NCBI RefSeq assembly: GCF_008629675.1
Contig: NZ_VWOX01000029.1
Coordinates: forward strand, 1-37,980
Reading direction: 5' to 3'
DNA length: 37,980 nt
From: Roseiconus nitratireducens
Lineage (GTDB): Bacteria > Planctomycetota > Planctomycetia > Pirellulales > Pirellulaceae
The notes below the pieces were generated by a model. The model did not search any database, was not told where the DNA came from, and saw only the letters and a list, made by a program, of their open reading frames with translations. Shown here piece after piece: positions 28,183 through 36,794 of this stretch. A program made the position numbers and the translations under genes. Every line of letters begins with the position of its first letter. Position 1 is the first letter of the stretch.

Positions 28183-31008
28183 ATGACGACAACGACTCCA
28201 CCAAATTTGACTGTCGGAAGTTGGGCATACAGCCAAGCACATGGGGAATCGGTACGCATTGTCGATGTAGAGACGGTCTGGAATCACACGATCTATCAGG
28301 TGTGGATTCCTCGACTGGCAACCATGGAACGAGTACCTGCGGAGTCACTGTCGCTTGCCGAACCGAAGAAGGCGTCAGGCTTAGATCGGATCTCCTATGC
28401 TGCCGCCGCTGCCCGGATTGCTGATGCTTTGACCCAGGACGTGCTACTGGCTCCGCTGGAAGCTGGCGTCATTCCACTGCCTCATCAGCTACATGCTCTC
28501 ACCCGTGCCGTTACCGAAGACAGGGTTCGCTACTTGCTGGCCGATGAAGTCGGCTTAGGAAAAACCATCGAAGCAGGTTTGATCTTTCGAGAACTCAAAC
28601 TTCGGGGACTTGTAAAGCGAGTCCTGGTGGTTGCACCGAAGGGACTTGTCACACAGTGGGTTCAGGAAATGCAAACCCACTTCAGCGAGGATTTCCAACT
28701 TCTGACACCGAGTGAATTCTCCTCTTGGCGAAATCTCACCGGGGCTGAAAACATCTGGCGACAATTCGATCAGGTCGTTTGCCCTGTTGATTCGATCAAG
28801 CCCATCGAACGTCGTCGAGGTTGGTCTCGTGAGAAGTTGGAAACTTACAACCAGGAGCGGCTTGGCGACCTGATCGATGCCGGTTGGGACTTGATCATCT
28901 GTGACGAAGCGCATCGACTTGGTGGAAGCACCGAGCAAGTAGCACGTTACCGACTCGGTAAGGCTCTTGCGGAAGCAGCGCCCTACCTGCTGTTGTTATC
29001 GGCCACGCCGCACCAGGGCAAGACGGCAGGTTTTCAGCGTGTAATGGCATTGCTGGATCGGGAGGAGTTCATCACGTCAGCGTCGATCCGCAAGGAGAAA
29101 GTCGCTCCGTTTGTGATTCGTACCGAAAAGCGGCGGGCCATCAACGACAAGGGCGATCCGTTGTTCATGCCCCGGCTGACGAAACTGAAACCAGTCTGCT
29201 GGGAAGAGAAACATAATCTCCAGAAGCATCTTTACGAATCGGTCACGGAGTACGTCCGTCTGGGCTACAACCAGGCAATGCGTCAGAACCGACAGTACCT
29301 CGGCTTCCTCATGATCTTGATGCAGCGGCTTGTCACCAGCAGTACACAGGCCATTGCCACTGCGCTCGAACGGCGGTTGGAAGCACTGCAATCAACGAAC
29401 CTGTCCAACACCGACGAGGAACCGCCCGAGAACAACGTCGATGAAGAAGATAGCCAGGAGCAATTAGAGGAGTTGCTGGCGACTCGACTGGCGGGACTTC
29501 AGAACGAGAAAGAGGAAGTCAAATTATTATTGGATCTCGCCCGCCGTTGTCAGGCACAAGGGCCGGATGCACGGGCTGAGACGTTACTCGACATCCTGAT
29601 CGAAGCTCAGCGGGAAGAGAACGATCCCGAACTCAAGTATCTAATCTTTACCGAGTTTGTTCCGACACAAAACATGCTGCGGGATTTCCTGGAGCAACAT
29701 GGCTTTTCCGTTGTTTGCCTCAATGGTTCCATGGACCTGGAAGGTCGGCGGCGAGTCCAGCGGCAGTTCGCAGAGAAGGCACGAGTCCTTGTTTCGACCG
29801 ATGCCGGTGGCGAGGGTTTGAACCTTCAGTTTGCCCACATCATCATCAATTACGACTTGCCCTGGAATCCGATGCGGATTGAACAACGCATCGGTCGTGT
29901 GGACCGAATTGGACAAAAGCGTCCGGTGAAGGCGTTCAATCTGATCTTCGAAGACAGCGTGGAACTGCGGGTGCAGGAAGTCCTCGAAGAAAAGCTGGCA
30001 ACCATCCTGGATGAGTTCGGAGTGGACAAGACTCAAGATGTGTTGGATTCCGCCGAGAGTGGCGCTGTCTTTGAAAAGCTGTATGCCCAGGCGATCCTCA
30101 ATCCCGGCGACATCGAGAAGAACATTGACCAACTGATTCAAGAAGTCCGTGAACACGCCAAAGAGGAAGTCGCCGGTCGTTCGTTTTATGGCGAATCGAC
30201 TCTTGACCCGACTCTGGCCCAGCAACTGAGCAGCCATCCGTTACCATTCTGGGTCGAACGGATGGCGACATCGTATGTCAGATCTGAAGGAGGACAGATC
30301 CACAAGGATCTCTTCAGCATGACGTTGGAATGGCCGGATGGCACCCGCATGGAACGGGTGTCGTTCCACAGCCGGGATGCTCAGGACCGTGGACTGCAAC
30401 ACGTCAGCCTCGAAGACAGCCGTATACGACGGCTTGTTCAGCAGTTGCCTCGGGTCGTGGCCACCGAACCGATCCCGTGCGTGCGGTTTGCCAGTCTGCC
30501 TGCCGAGGTTGTTGGATATTGGTCCCTGTGGCGAATAGCCATCGGCGACCATTCCGGGACAGGACCGTCCCTTCGAGACGTAAAGATCGTTCCCATTTTT
30601 CATCACGACGACGGGCGAACCCTCGGACCTACGGCCAGGCACATCTGGGACACGTTGATGGAGGAGCAGAACGAATTGGAGCAGTTGGGCTCAAAATCCG
30701 GTCCCGAGATCGAAGAAGTGTTTGGACGACTACGAGCGGAAGCTGAGCGACTTGGCGAGGATGCCTTTCACGATCTCCATGCACGCCATCAGCAGCGGCT
30801 CAAGCGAGAACAGGAAAAAGGCAACTACGCATTCCAAGTTCGCCGAGAAGCTCTCGGTCGCTTGGGGTTGCCCGAAGTGCGCCAGCATCGTTTGAAGAGG
30901 CTTGAGCAAGAAGAGCGAGAGTGGGCAGAAGAACTTCGTAAACGAGAGCGGATACTGCCCGAGCTTCAGCCGGTCATTCTCTTGCGTGTGGAGGCAGGGA
31001 ATGGCTAA
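28183..31008 (+). CDS. SNF2-family helicase (BrxHII/DrmD-like)
   Basis: This 941-residue protein has Walker A DEVGLGKT at residues 121 to 128, a DEAH box at 241 to 244 (IICDEAHRLGG), the SAT motif LLLLSATPH, and the C-terminal helicase motifs TDAGGEGLNLQFA and QRIGRVDRIGQ. The tail is a long charged helical stretch. This is an SNF2/RapA-like dsDNA translocase. In BREX type 3 the helicase after the methylase is called BrxHII; DISARM has a close relative, DrmD. It starts three nt after the methylase stop and its end overlaps the PglZ start. Confidence 0.82.
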   Translation: MTTTTPPNLTVGSWAYSQAHGESVRIVDVETVWNHTIYQVWIPRLATMERVPAESLSLAEPKKASGLDRISYAAAAARIADALTQDVLLAPLEAGVIPLPHQLHALTRAVTEDRVRYLLADEVGLGKTIEAGLIFRELKLRGLVKRVLVVAPKGLVTQWVQEMQTHFSEDFQLLTPSEFSSWRNLTGAENIWRQFDQVVCPVDSIKPIERRRGWSREKLETYNQERLGDLIDAGWDLIICDEAHRLGGSTEQVARYRLGKALAEAAPYLLLLSATPHQGKTAGFQRVMALLDREEFITSASIRKEKVAPFVIRTEKRRAINDKGDPLFMPRLTKLKPVCWEEKHNLQKHLYESVTEYVRLGYNQAMRQNRQYLGFLMILMQRLVTSSTQAIATALERRLEALQSTNLSNTDEEPPENNVDEEDSQEQLEELLATRLAGLQNEKEEVKLLLDLARRCQAQGPDARAETLLDILIEAQREENDPELKYLIFTEFVPTQNMLRDFLEQHGFSVVCLNGSMDLEGRRRVQRQFAEKARVLVSTDAGGEGLNLQFAHIIINYDLPWNPMRIEQRIGRVDRIGQKRPVKAFNLIFEDSVELRVQEVLEEKLATILDEFGVDKTQDVLDSAESGAVFEKLYAQAILNPGDIEKNIDQLIQEVREHAKEEVAGRSFYGESTLDPTLAQQLSSHPLPFWVERMATSYVRSEGGQIHKDLFSMTLEWPDGTRMERVSFHSRDAQDRGLQHVSLEDSRIRRLVQQLPRVVATEPIPCVRFASLPAEVVGYWSLWRIAIGDHSGTGPSLRDVKIVPIFHHDDGRTLGPTARHIWDTLMEEQNELEQLGSKSGPEIEEVFGRLRAEAERLGEDAFHDLHARHQQRLKREQEKGNYAFQVRREALGRLGLPEVRQHRLKRLEQEEREWAEELRKRERILPELQPVILLRVEAGNG

Positions 31009-32959
31009 CTGGCGTGACACAATTCTGAAGAACTTTAAGCCGAAGATCTCTCGTTTGACCTTGGTGGCTGATCCTGATGGATTGCTGATCGAAGAAGGAA
31101 TGTTGTCGGCCATCAAGGAACGTGGCTTTGACTTGATTCCGTTCGATGATTCGATTGCCTTCCGCTATGCCTACGAATCGCAGTATCGCAGCCAATGGGA
31201 CAAGGGCCAGCATACGGATTTGGTAGTGGTGCTGCGATCTGCCGAACAGCAGTTAAACAGCCTGCCATTCGATCTGCTCAAGGCCGGTCGGCAATTGTCC
31301 TTTGCTTTGCACCAATTGTTTCCGAAGCTCAATTACCCAGTGATTGCCGGTTTGGACCGCACCTACCTTGATGCAGTGGATGAGTCGTATCAAAGGCATG
31401 ATGGCGACCAACTCACAGAACGAGAAACAAAAGAGTTTGTCTTGATGCACTGCTTCGGGATCGTTCCGAAGCTGGTCAAGACGCCGGTGGACTTGCTAAA
31501 ACTGCTGCTGTCTCTGCACTCTAGAAAGGTTTTTCTCCCTGAGTTCCTGAGTGACCATTTGCTGAACAGCCTTCAAGAAGACAAGGCATTCAGCAAATGG
31601 CCACTGGAGGACGTGTTTTCAAGCCGAGAAGCATTTCTTCGATTTCTGCAAGAAGAATGGAAGCTCTACTTGCAGTGTATCAACGCAAAGAAACAGAAGA
31701 GCCGTGTTCCTTTTGAACATCAGGATATCTGGGCTTACATCGATACATTCTTTTTGGATGGTTCGCTGACGCCGGAGGAAGTCGAGGATTCAACCGCTTT
31801 ACCAGCCTGGGTTCAGGCTGGCGTACTCCATGATCCAAAGTCGGATGCCATTCGACGATTTCATGGACTACGAAGCAAGTTTGAAGCAGATATTCCAGAC
31901 AATGACGCTTCTCACCGAGACTGGCAACAGGCCGCTCAGCAATGGGCAGAACTGGTGGTGTTGCGATGGGAATGGGATGAGGCTTTGGATGAAGCCGACC
32001 GTGCTGGCTGGAGTGCTCTGCAAACCAAGGTTGAAAATGCCTTTGATCAATGGATGGTGAGCCGATATGGAACGCTGCACAATTTGCCCTACCAGCAACA
32101 GCCGGTGATGGTCCACCAGATTTCTCGTTTCATGGCTTTGGAGCGAACGAAGAAGAAGCTCAGCAAGATTGCTTTGCTTGTGCTGGATGGTCTTGCTGTT
32201 GACCAATGGTTGCTTCTGAAGAAGAGCCTTGAAGGCAACGATCATTCGTGGAGATTTCAAGAGTCCACGGCTTTCGCCTGGGTTCCAACGCTTACCTCGG
32301 TTACACGGCAATCGATTTTCGCAGGTGAACCTCCGCTGTATTTTCCTGAATCGATTGAAACGACATCGAAGGAAAAAAGCCATTGGCTGCGATTCTGGGA
32401 AGATCAAGGAGTTCAACGCACGCAAGTTGATTTGGTGACAAGTCTGGATGGTCCTCAAGATCCTAAGCTGGATACGGCTTTGGGTAATGCACGGCTGTCG
32501 GTCCTTGGAATTGTCTGGAACAAGGTCGACGACATCATGCACGGAATGCAGATGCAAACTGCCGGAATGCACAACCAGGTCAAACTATGGGCCTCACAGG
32601 GGCACCTGCAAGAGCTTCTTTTGCGTTTGGAGGAAGAAGGCTTCGCAGTCTACCTGACCGCTGATCACGGCAACGTAGCTGCCATTGGTATCGGAAATCC
32701 AAAAGAAGGTGTACTAGCCGAAACCAAGGGCAAACGAGTTCGAGTTTATGACCGACCCGCATTCCTTGAGGAAGTCGCCGAGAAATTTCCTGAATCGCTG
32801 CGATGGCCAAACTACGGATTGCCACCGGCACGTCATGTTCTATTGGCTGGCGATCTGAAGGCGTTTACAAATCTGGGTGACGAAGTTGTTTCCCATGGAG
32901 GAATTGCACTTGAGGAGGTTATGGTTCCGTTCGTGGCCATTTCCAGGGAGGGAACATGA
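31001..32959 (+). CDS. pglZ: PglZ, alkaline-phosphatase-fold protein of BREX
   Basis: This 652-residue protein carries the PglZ metal and active-site set: LVLDGLAVDQW near residue 396, TSVTRQSIFAG near 434, VDDIMHG near 510, TADHGN near 555 and VSHGGIALEEVMVP near 632. The N-terminal half is helical and poorly conserved. PglZ is the defining protein of all BREX types. Type 3 PglZ is of about this length. It overlaps the upstream helicase (ATG 31001 in GGAATGGCTAA, after GGAG) and the downstream gene by four nt. A phosphodiesterase-type activity is likely from the fold. Confidence 0.85.
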   Translation: MANWRDTILKNFKPKISRLTLVADPDGLLIEEGMLSAIKERGFDLIPFDDSIAFRYAYESQYRSQWDKGQHTDLVVVLRSAEQQLNSLPFDLLKAGRQLSFALHQLFPKLNYPVIAGLDRTYLDAVDESYQRHDGDQLTERETKEFVLMHCFGIVPKLVKTPVDLLKLLLSLHSRKVFLPEFLSDHLLNSLQEDKAFSKWPLEDVFSSREAFLRFLQEEWKLYLQCINAKKQKSRVPFEHQDIWAYIDTFFLDGSLTPEEVEDSTALPAWVQAGVLHDPKSDAIRRFHGLRSKFEADIPDNDASHRDWQQAAQQWAELVVLRWEWDEALDEADRAGWSALQTKVENAFDQWMVSRYGTLHNLPYQQQPVMVHQISRFMALERTKKKLSKIALLVLDGLAVDQWLLLKKSLEGNDHSWRFQESTAFAWVPTLTSVTRQSIFAGEPPLYFPESIETTSKEKSHWLRFWEDQGVQRTQVDLVTSLDGPQDPKLDTALGNARLSVLGIVWNKVDDIMHGMQMQTAGMHNQVKLWASQGHLQELLLRLEEEGFAVYLTADHGNVAAIGIGNPKEGVLAETKGKRVRVYDRPAFLEEVAEKFPESLRWPNYGLPPARHVLLAGDLKAFTNLGDEVVSHGGIALEEVMVPFVAISREGT

Positions 32960-34389
32960 GTCAGGTTGTAGGAATCGACCGCAAAGTCAAACGAGCATGG
33001 TTGGACTCGGCACTTGATCGACTAGCTCAAAACACCGACGAAAAGGAACTCCGTGCATTTCTGGATCAGAATCTAAAAGACGAGCTTCCTGGAAAGGAGT
33101 CCAGAGCCAAAGCGCTCGGCTTGGTTCTCAAAGTCTGGAGTAGTATCCCTCGTGAGAGAGAGCCACTTCGAGATCGTGCAGTGGCGCTGCTCCCAAATAT
33201 TAGCGGGCAAGAGCGTGTTTGGCTTCACTTTGGCATGACGGCCTTGGCTTATCCGTTCTTCCGTGACACGACCGAGGTCGTGGGTCGGATACTTGCACTT
33301 CAGGACGACTTCACGACGGCTCAGGTGCAAGCGAGGATGGTGACGGCCTGGGGAGATCGAGTTACAGCCAAACTGGCTGCAAGGTATCTACTGAACACAC
33401 TTGTTGATTGGGATGTACTGCGGTCTGGTAAGAAGCAGGGACACTTTCTGCTCGCTCGAAAAATGTCCGGTAGTGTCCCAGAACTGCAACTCTGGCTACT
33501 GGAGTCTCTTCTTGCCGCAAGCAACTCTGATGAAATCGAAGCTCAGCAACTGTTGCGTTTGCCAGAGTCCTTCCCTTTCCAACTGACAGTTGGAGTCGCC
33601 GACTTGAGACGGCACGAAGGCTTCGACATTCACAGGCAAGGTTTGGACATGGATATGGTGGCTCTCCGCAAAGTGAAGCTGGAGCCAATCCCAAAACCAA
33701 CTAAGAAAAGGAAAGAACCGAAGAAGCCCAAGAAGGCGCTGCCACCCCAACCCAGCTTGTTTGACAAAGAGTGCGATGATTCCGAACCAAGCAATGGAAA
33801 GCCCCATCCCGACCCCAGCTTGACTAAGGGAAGTACGAGGAAAAAGAAGAAACCTTCTCCAAACAAGGAGAAGCGTCGAGTCGAAGCTGCCATTAAGGCT
33901 GAAGTCGTGAATACACTCTCCGAGAGAGCGGACAGGTTTCTTCAAGTGCAGGGAGGCCCCTTCGTTCCCGACGCCCCATTTGCAGCACCATCGAAGGAAT
34001 GCGTCGAACAGTTCCGTGACGGTCACTACTTTGGCTGTATTGCATTAACGCAGGCTGTGCTGGAAGCCGTGATTCGCCACATCTGGCAAATGAAGTTGAA
34101 GAAAAAGTCAGGTCAGGAGAGCACTTTCGACAAATACCTGGCGGCGCTACACAAAAAGAACATCATCAACGAAGAATGGAAATCGAGGCTCGAACAGTTG
34201 TGGGCCGACCGAAACACCTTTCATCATCTCCGCCCGTCGGTCGAATCGGATCTTCAAAAGCTCGAAGAAACAGCCCTCAACTCCCTGAGACTACTGACCG
34301 AACTTGAGCAAGAGTTTTTTGGCTTTAATGTTCAGGATGGGACAGTTGCACCTGACCATCCTGAGTACTGGACAGTCAAGGAAGGTTAG
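32956..34389 (+). CDS. Possible BrxA-like protein fused to a HEPN-like domain
   Basis: This 477-residue protein is the last gene of the operon, in the position that BrxA occupies in BREX type 3. Residues 1 to 240 are helical and include KLAARYLLNTLVDWDVL and FPFQLTVGVADL, broadly like the tail of a BrxA winged-helix protein, but the similarity is weak and unverified. A Lys/Pro-rich linker runs from 245 to 310. Residues 345 to 455 are helical and contain RNTFHH at 419 to 424, the R-polar-x3-H pattern of HEPN ribonucleases, in the context ALTQAVLEAVIRHIW. It could add an RNase-based fallback to BREX. The ATG overlaps PglZ by four nt. Confidence 0.62.
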   Translation: MSQVVGIDRKVKRAWLDSALDRLAQNTDEKELRAFLDQNLKDELPGKESRAKALGLVLKVWSSIPREREPLRDRAVALLPNISGQERVWLHFGMTALAYPFFRDTTEVVGRILALQDDFTTAQVQARMVTAWGDRVTAKLAARYLLNTLVDWDVLRSGKKQGHFLLARKMSGSVPELQLWLLESLLAASNSDEIEAQQLLRLPESFPFQLTVGVADLRRHEGFDIHRQGLDMDMVALRKVKLEPIPKPTKKRKEPKKPKKALPPQPSLFDKECDDSEPSNGKPHPDPSLTKGSTRKKKKPSPNKEKRRVEAAIKAEVVNTLSERADRFLQVQGGPFVPDAPFAAPSKECVEQFRDGHYFGCIALTQAVLEAVIRHIWQMKLKKKSGQESTFDKYLAALHKKNIINEEWKSRLEQLWADRNTFHHLRPSVESDLQKLEETALNSLRLLTELEQEFFGFNVQDGTVAPDHPEYWTVKEG

Positions 34390-34427
34390 GCAGGTTGCAA
34401 GCAATCGTAGTGGCCAGCAGTAACGAC

Positions 34428-35162
34428 TCAAAATCCATCGCCTTTCCAATTCTGCTGATCGCTCAATTGCCGGTCCTTCTTGATTTCTCTAATGGTCTGA
34501 AGAAAGTCCACTCCGAATTGCTCCTCCTGCTCAGGGGACATCGGGTCTTCAATCGAATCGGCAACACGATGGACAGCATCCATCTTCGCTGGCGTACTCC
34601 ACAGGCCCGGCCTGCAAACGTACTTGAAGACTTGCCAAACATCGCCCGTCGTGTGTTCCTTGTGGTGATCTACCGTATCAATCACGCTCTGCCTCTTTTC
34701 GGTGGGAAGGCACGCAGCCACCTTCAAAAAGCGATTCATGAGGTAATTCGCCTTGTCCTCCTCATCGTTCCCAGTGCAAAAACTGAAGCACGATAACGAT
34801 ACCGCTTCCCGAAGATAGGTATCCGCCAGTTGCAGAAGATCAAATTCATCCGGTTCAAAGCTCTGCGGGTTCGCAGCAGCATCAGCCTCGCCTTCTGCTT
34901 CCCCTTCAATCTCGAAGGCTTCCAGTTCACGGAGAAACTCCTTGTCTTCTTCGGTAAGGCCGTTTTCGAACCCATTGTCCTCCGATGTCACCGGAGATGT
35001 GCTCGAATCAATGAATTCGAGAAAACTATCGGCCATGCCTTGCTGATCGATTTCCGAACTCAGCAAGGATTTGGACTTCTCAAGCCCAAGGAACGACACG
35101 AGCAATTCAACTGCATGTAGGTCACATAGCTCCTCATGACAAATGATCTCTAATGCGTCCAT
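34428..35162 (-). CDS. Unknown acidic protein, 244 residues
   Basis: The protein starts at ATG 35162 and runs convergent with the defence operon, with only 38 nt between the two stops. It is acidic in its first half (a low-complexity Glu/Ala-rich part near residues 80 to 98) and helical in the second, with LQLADTYLREAVSLSCFSFC and FLKVAACLPTEKRQSVIDTV. I do not recognise a family. It is the first gene on the right backbone, and its minus orientation matches the left array. No motif copy is found near it. Confidence 0.55.
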   Translation of the reverse strand: MDALEIICHEELCDLHAVELLVSFLGLEKSKSLLSSEIDQQGMADSFLEFIDSSTSPVTSEDNGFENGLTEEDKEFLRELEAFEIEGEAEGEADAAANPQSFEPDEFDLLQLADTYLREAVSLSCFSFCTGNDEEDKANYLMNRFLKVAACLPTEKRQSVIDTVDHHKEHTTGDVWQVFKYVCRPGLWSTPAKMDAVHRVADSIEDPMSPEQEEQFGVDFLQTIREIKKDRQLSDQQNWKGDGF

Positions 35163-35238
35163 TTTAACTCACTGCTCCAATGATCCCAGGGAAACGGAGT
35201 GGCAATTCGCTTACTCTCAGCGCCCTGCTTATAGCCGT

Positions 35239-35553
35239 TCACTCTTTCATTTCTTGAATGTCGTTGAGGCTGCTACTCTCAAAATTCGCCAGCAACTCAC
35301 CGAGTTCGTATTCTTCGTCAACGTCCAACCCAAGAACTTCAGCCGCCATCCTCTGTGGCCAGTAACCCGACCATTCAAACAATGGCTTCAATAGCTCCGA
35401 TAGCAATTCATCGTGAGCGTCGAGAAGAAGATCTCTGAATCCATCAGTTACCGTCTGGACGAGTTCTCCATTCCAGTTTGCGATGAGGTGTCGCATAAGC
35501 CGACGCCGCAATTCCAGTTCGTGTTCGAATCGGTCTTCGGTTGTGGTCATCAT
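35239..35553 (-). CDS. Small helical protein next to the ParB-like gene
   Basis: This 104-residue acidic protein starts at ATG 35553 and overlaps the stop of the ParB-like gene (ATGA). It looks almost wholly helical: HELELRRRLMRHLIANWNG, LVQTVTDGFRDLLLDAHDELL, then an acidic end. No domain is recognised. The overlap points to translational coupling with the ParB-like protein and a shared role in the element. Confidence 0.6.
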   Translation of the reverse strand: MMTTTEDRFEHELELRRRLMRHLIANWNGELVQTVTDGFRDLLLDAHDELLSELLKPLFEWSGYWPQRMAAEVLGLDVDEEYELGELLANFESSSLNDIQEMKE

Positions 35554-35906
35554 GTGTCTCTCTGCGTTCCACTGATTCCATACGGAGGGTTTGCTATGAC
35601 TTGATCGTTGATGGGTCTGTTGCCTAACGCTGAGTTCAAGACATCTTGCACGCTATCCTCGCCATTAAGCATCCGTCGTAGATGGACAGCATTCTCAATA
35701 GGGCAACACAGTTCGTAATAACACGACATGCGGTCAAATCCGCAGCGTTTGGCAGCCTCGACTCGGTGACGACCATCAAGAATCGAGCGTTGCTGGCCGT
35801 CTCCCCAGATTACAATCGCAGGCAATTTCTCACCTGCTCGAAATCGACGTTCGTATGATTGCACCGTCGCTTCATCAAGTGGCGAGTCATCAAAAATACA
35901 GTTCAT
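35550..35906 (-). CDS. ParB-like (sulfiredoxin-fold) protein
   Basis: This 118-residue protein carries the ParB N-terminal signature, with DGRHRVEAAKRCG at residues 44 to 56 preceded by LPAIVIWGDGQQRSIL. There is no visible HTH DNA-binding domain, so it is a short ParB/Srx-fold protein rather than a full partition protein. Such proteins bind a nucleotide and may act as nucleases or regulators. The chosen start is ATG 35906 after GGAGAGGAG; a longer version from 35975 would overlap the upstream gene further. It overlaps both neighbours. Confidence 0.7.
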   Translation of the reverse strand: MNCIFDDSPLDEATVQSYERRFRAGEKLPAIVIWGDGQQRSILDGRHRVEAAKRCGFDRMSCYYELCCPIENAVHLRRMLNGEDSVQDVLNSALGNRPINDQVIANPPYGISGTQRDT

Positions 35907-36255
35907 CGTCTTCGTCTCCTCTCCATTCTTGTGATCTTGCTTGTCCACCTTCAAAGATCCATTGCGTCGCACCACGGGTGGGGCGACCTGGCCGTTTGGG
36001 GCGAATGTAGCGAACCTCGCCAGACTCTATTCGGCTTGGCAGCGTTTCCATGTATTCCGTGACCCGCTCAATCGGTTCCGTCAGAAGAAGTTGTTGAGCG
36101 GCCAATTGCTCTTGTCTAGTCTGATAGCCAACAAGTTGTTCGGGTGTAGGGATAACCTTTGGTGGCTTCTTTGAACCTATTGGAGCGGATGCACAGGAAG
36201 CCTGATTAATTGCAATCCACCACCAGTCCGTCTCAGAAATATTTTGTTCATTCAT
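35890..36255 (-). CDS. Unknown protein with Trp-rich N-terminus
   Basis: This 121-residue protein starts at ATG 36255 with AAGGAGG upstream. Its N-terminus is Trp-rich (ETDWWWIAINQAS). A helical segment with QLAAQQLLLTEPIERVTEYM follows, then a basic, Gly/Pro-rich segment RYIRPKRPGRPTRGATQW and an acidic end. I do not recognise it. Its end overlaps the ParB-like start by 17 nt, so the three genes 36255, 35906 and 35553 form one operon. Confidence 0.55.
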   Translation of the reverse strand: MNEQNISETDWWWIAINQASCASAPIGSKKPPKVIPTPEQLVGYQTRQEQLAAQQLLLTEPIERVTEYMETLPSRIESGEVRYIRPKRPGRPTRGATQWIFEGGQARSQEWRGDEDDELYF

Positions 36256-36288
36256 TTTCTTCCTCCTTGAAATATGGAATAGGAAAAC

Positions 36289-36340
36289 GGCTCGCTGGCG
36301 TACTTGCCATGGGCTTCGTAACGGGTAACGCCAGCGAGCC
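36289..36340 (-). terminator. Perfect 13-bp inverted repeat, terminator-like
   Basis: The arms GGCTCGCTGGCGT (36289 to 36301) and its exact complement (36328 to 36340) enclose a 26-nt loop. On the minus strand the stem is followed by GTTTTCC. It begins 21 nt after the stop of the gene at 36362. The loop is long for a rho-independent terminator, so a regulatory or protein-binding stem is the alternative. Confidence 0.5.
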
Positions 36341-36361
36341 TAGGTCTATCGGAAAAAGGAT

Positions 36362-36661
36362 CTAGTGTCGGCTTGATAGAACTCCGACGCCCACGTTCAA
36401 TCCATCGGTGACACACACGGCACCGACTTCCTCGATCAGCATCAGCAGACGTTCCGCTTCAACTTTGACCGGTTGGAACTCTGGAACTCCACATGCAACC
36501 GTCGAGCAGAAGTCGCTCGCCTTCTCCATGGTGTCGAAGACAAGGAGACCATTTGTGCCGCCATGTCCAAAACGCGCGTAGGTGTCACCGTTGCTTAAGA
36601 TGTAATAGTCGTTTTGAATTGGCAGTATGTCCGCCAATGTGTTTTGTGTGTTCGCAGTCAT
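36362..36661 (-). CDS. Unknown protein, 99 residues
   Basis: The chosen start is ATG 36661 with GGAGG six nt upstream (MTANTQNTLADI). It has a strand-rich first half (DYYILSNGDTYARFGHGGTNGLLVF) and a second half with a helix and an EVGAVCVTDGLNVGVGVL end. It may be a small alpha/beta domain; no family is recognised. A degraded match to the array motif lies at 36748 to 36760, 86 nt upstream. Confidence 0.55.
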   Translation of the reverse strand: MTANTQNTLADILPIQNDYYILSNGDTYARFGHGGTNGLLVFDTMEKASDFCSTVACGVPEFQPVKVEAERLLMLIEEVGAVCVTDGLNVGVGVLSSRH

Positions 36662-36747
36662 CCGCATCCTCCATGTTCCATGATGAGGAAATCGACTGAT
36701 GATCGTCCTCACGCTGATGAAGGAATTAAACCAGCTCGTTCGGCATA

Positions 36748-36760
36748 CAAGCGGATACGG
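36748..36760 (-). promoter_or_regulatory. Degenerate array-motif match on the right backbone
   Basis: CCGTATCCGCTTG matches the motif in its last seven bases (CCGCTTG) plus one more position. The six bases that follow (TATGCC) are the same as after motif copy 10. It lies 86 nt before the start of the 36661 gene. This may be a decayed copy of the left-array signal or chance. Confidence 0.2.
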
Positions 36761-36794
36761 CTCGGACAAATAGCGGCAGATGAGGAAAGACTGC

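Noticed and set aside
34395..34796. Plus-strand ORF of 133 residues after the BREX operon
   Set aside because: It lies opposite the 34428 to 35162 gene, has no ribosome binding site and no recognisable domain; it looks like a shadow frame.
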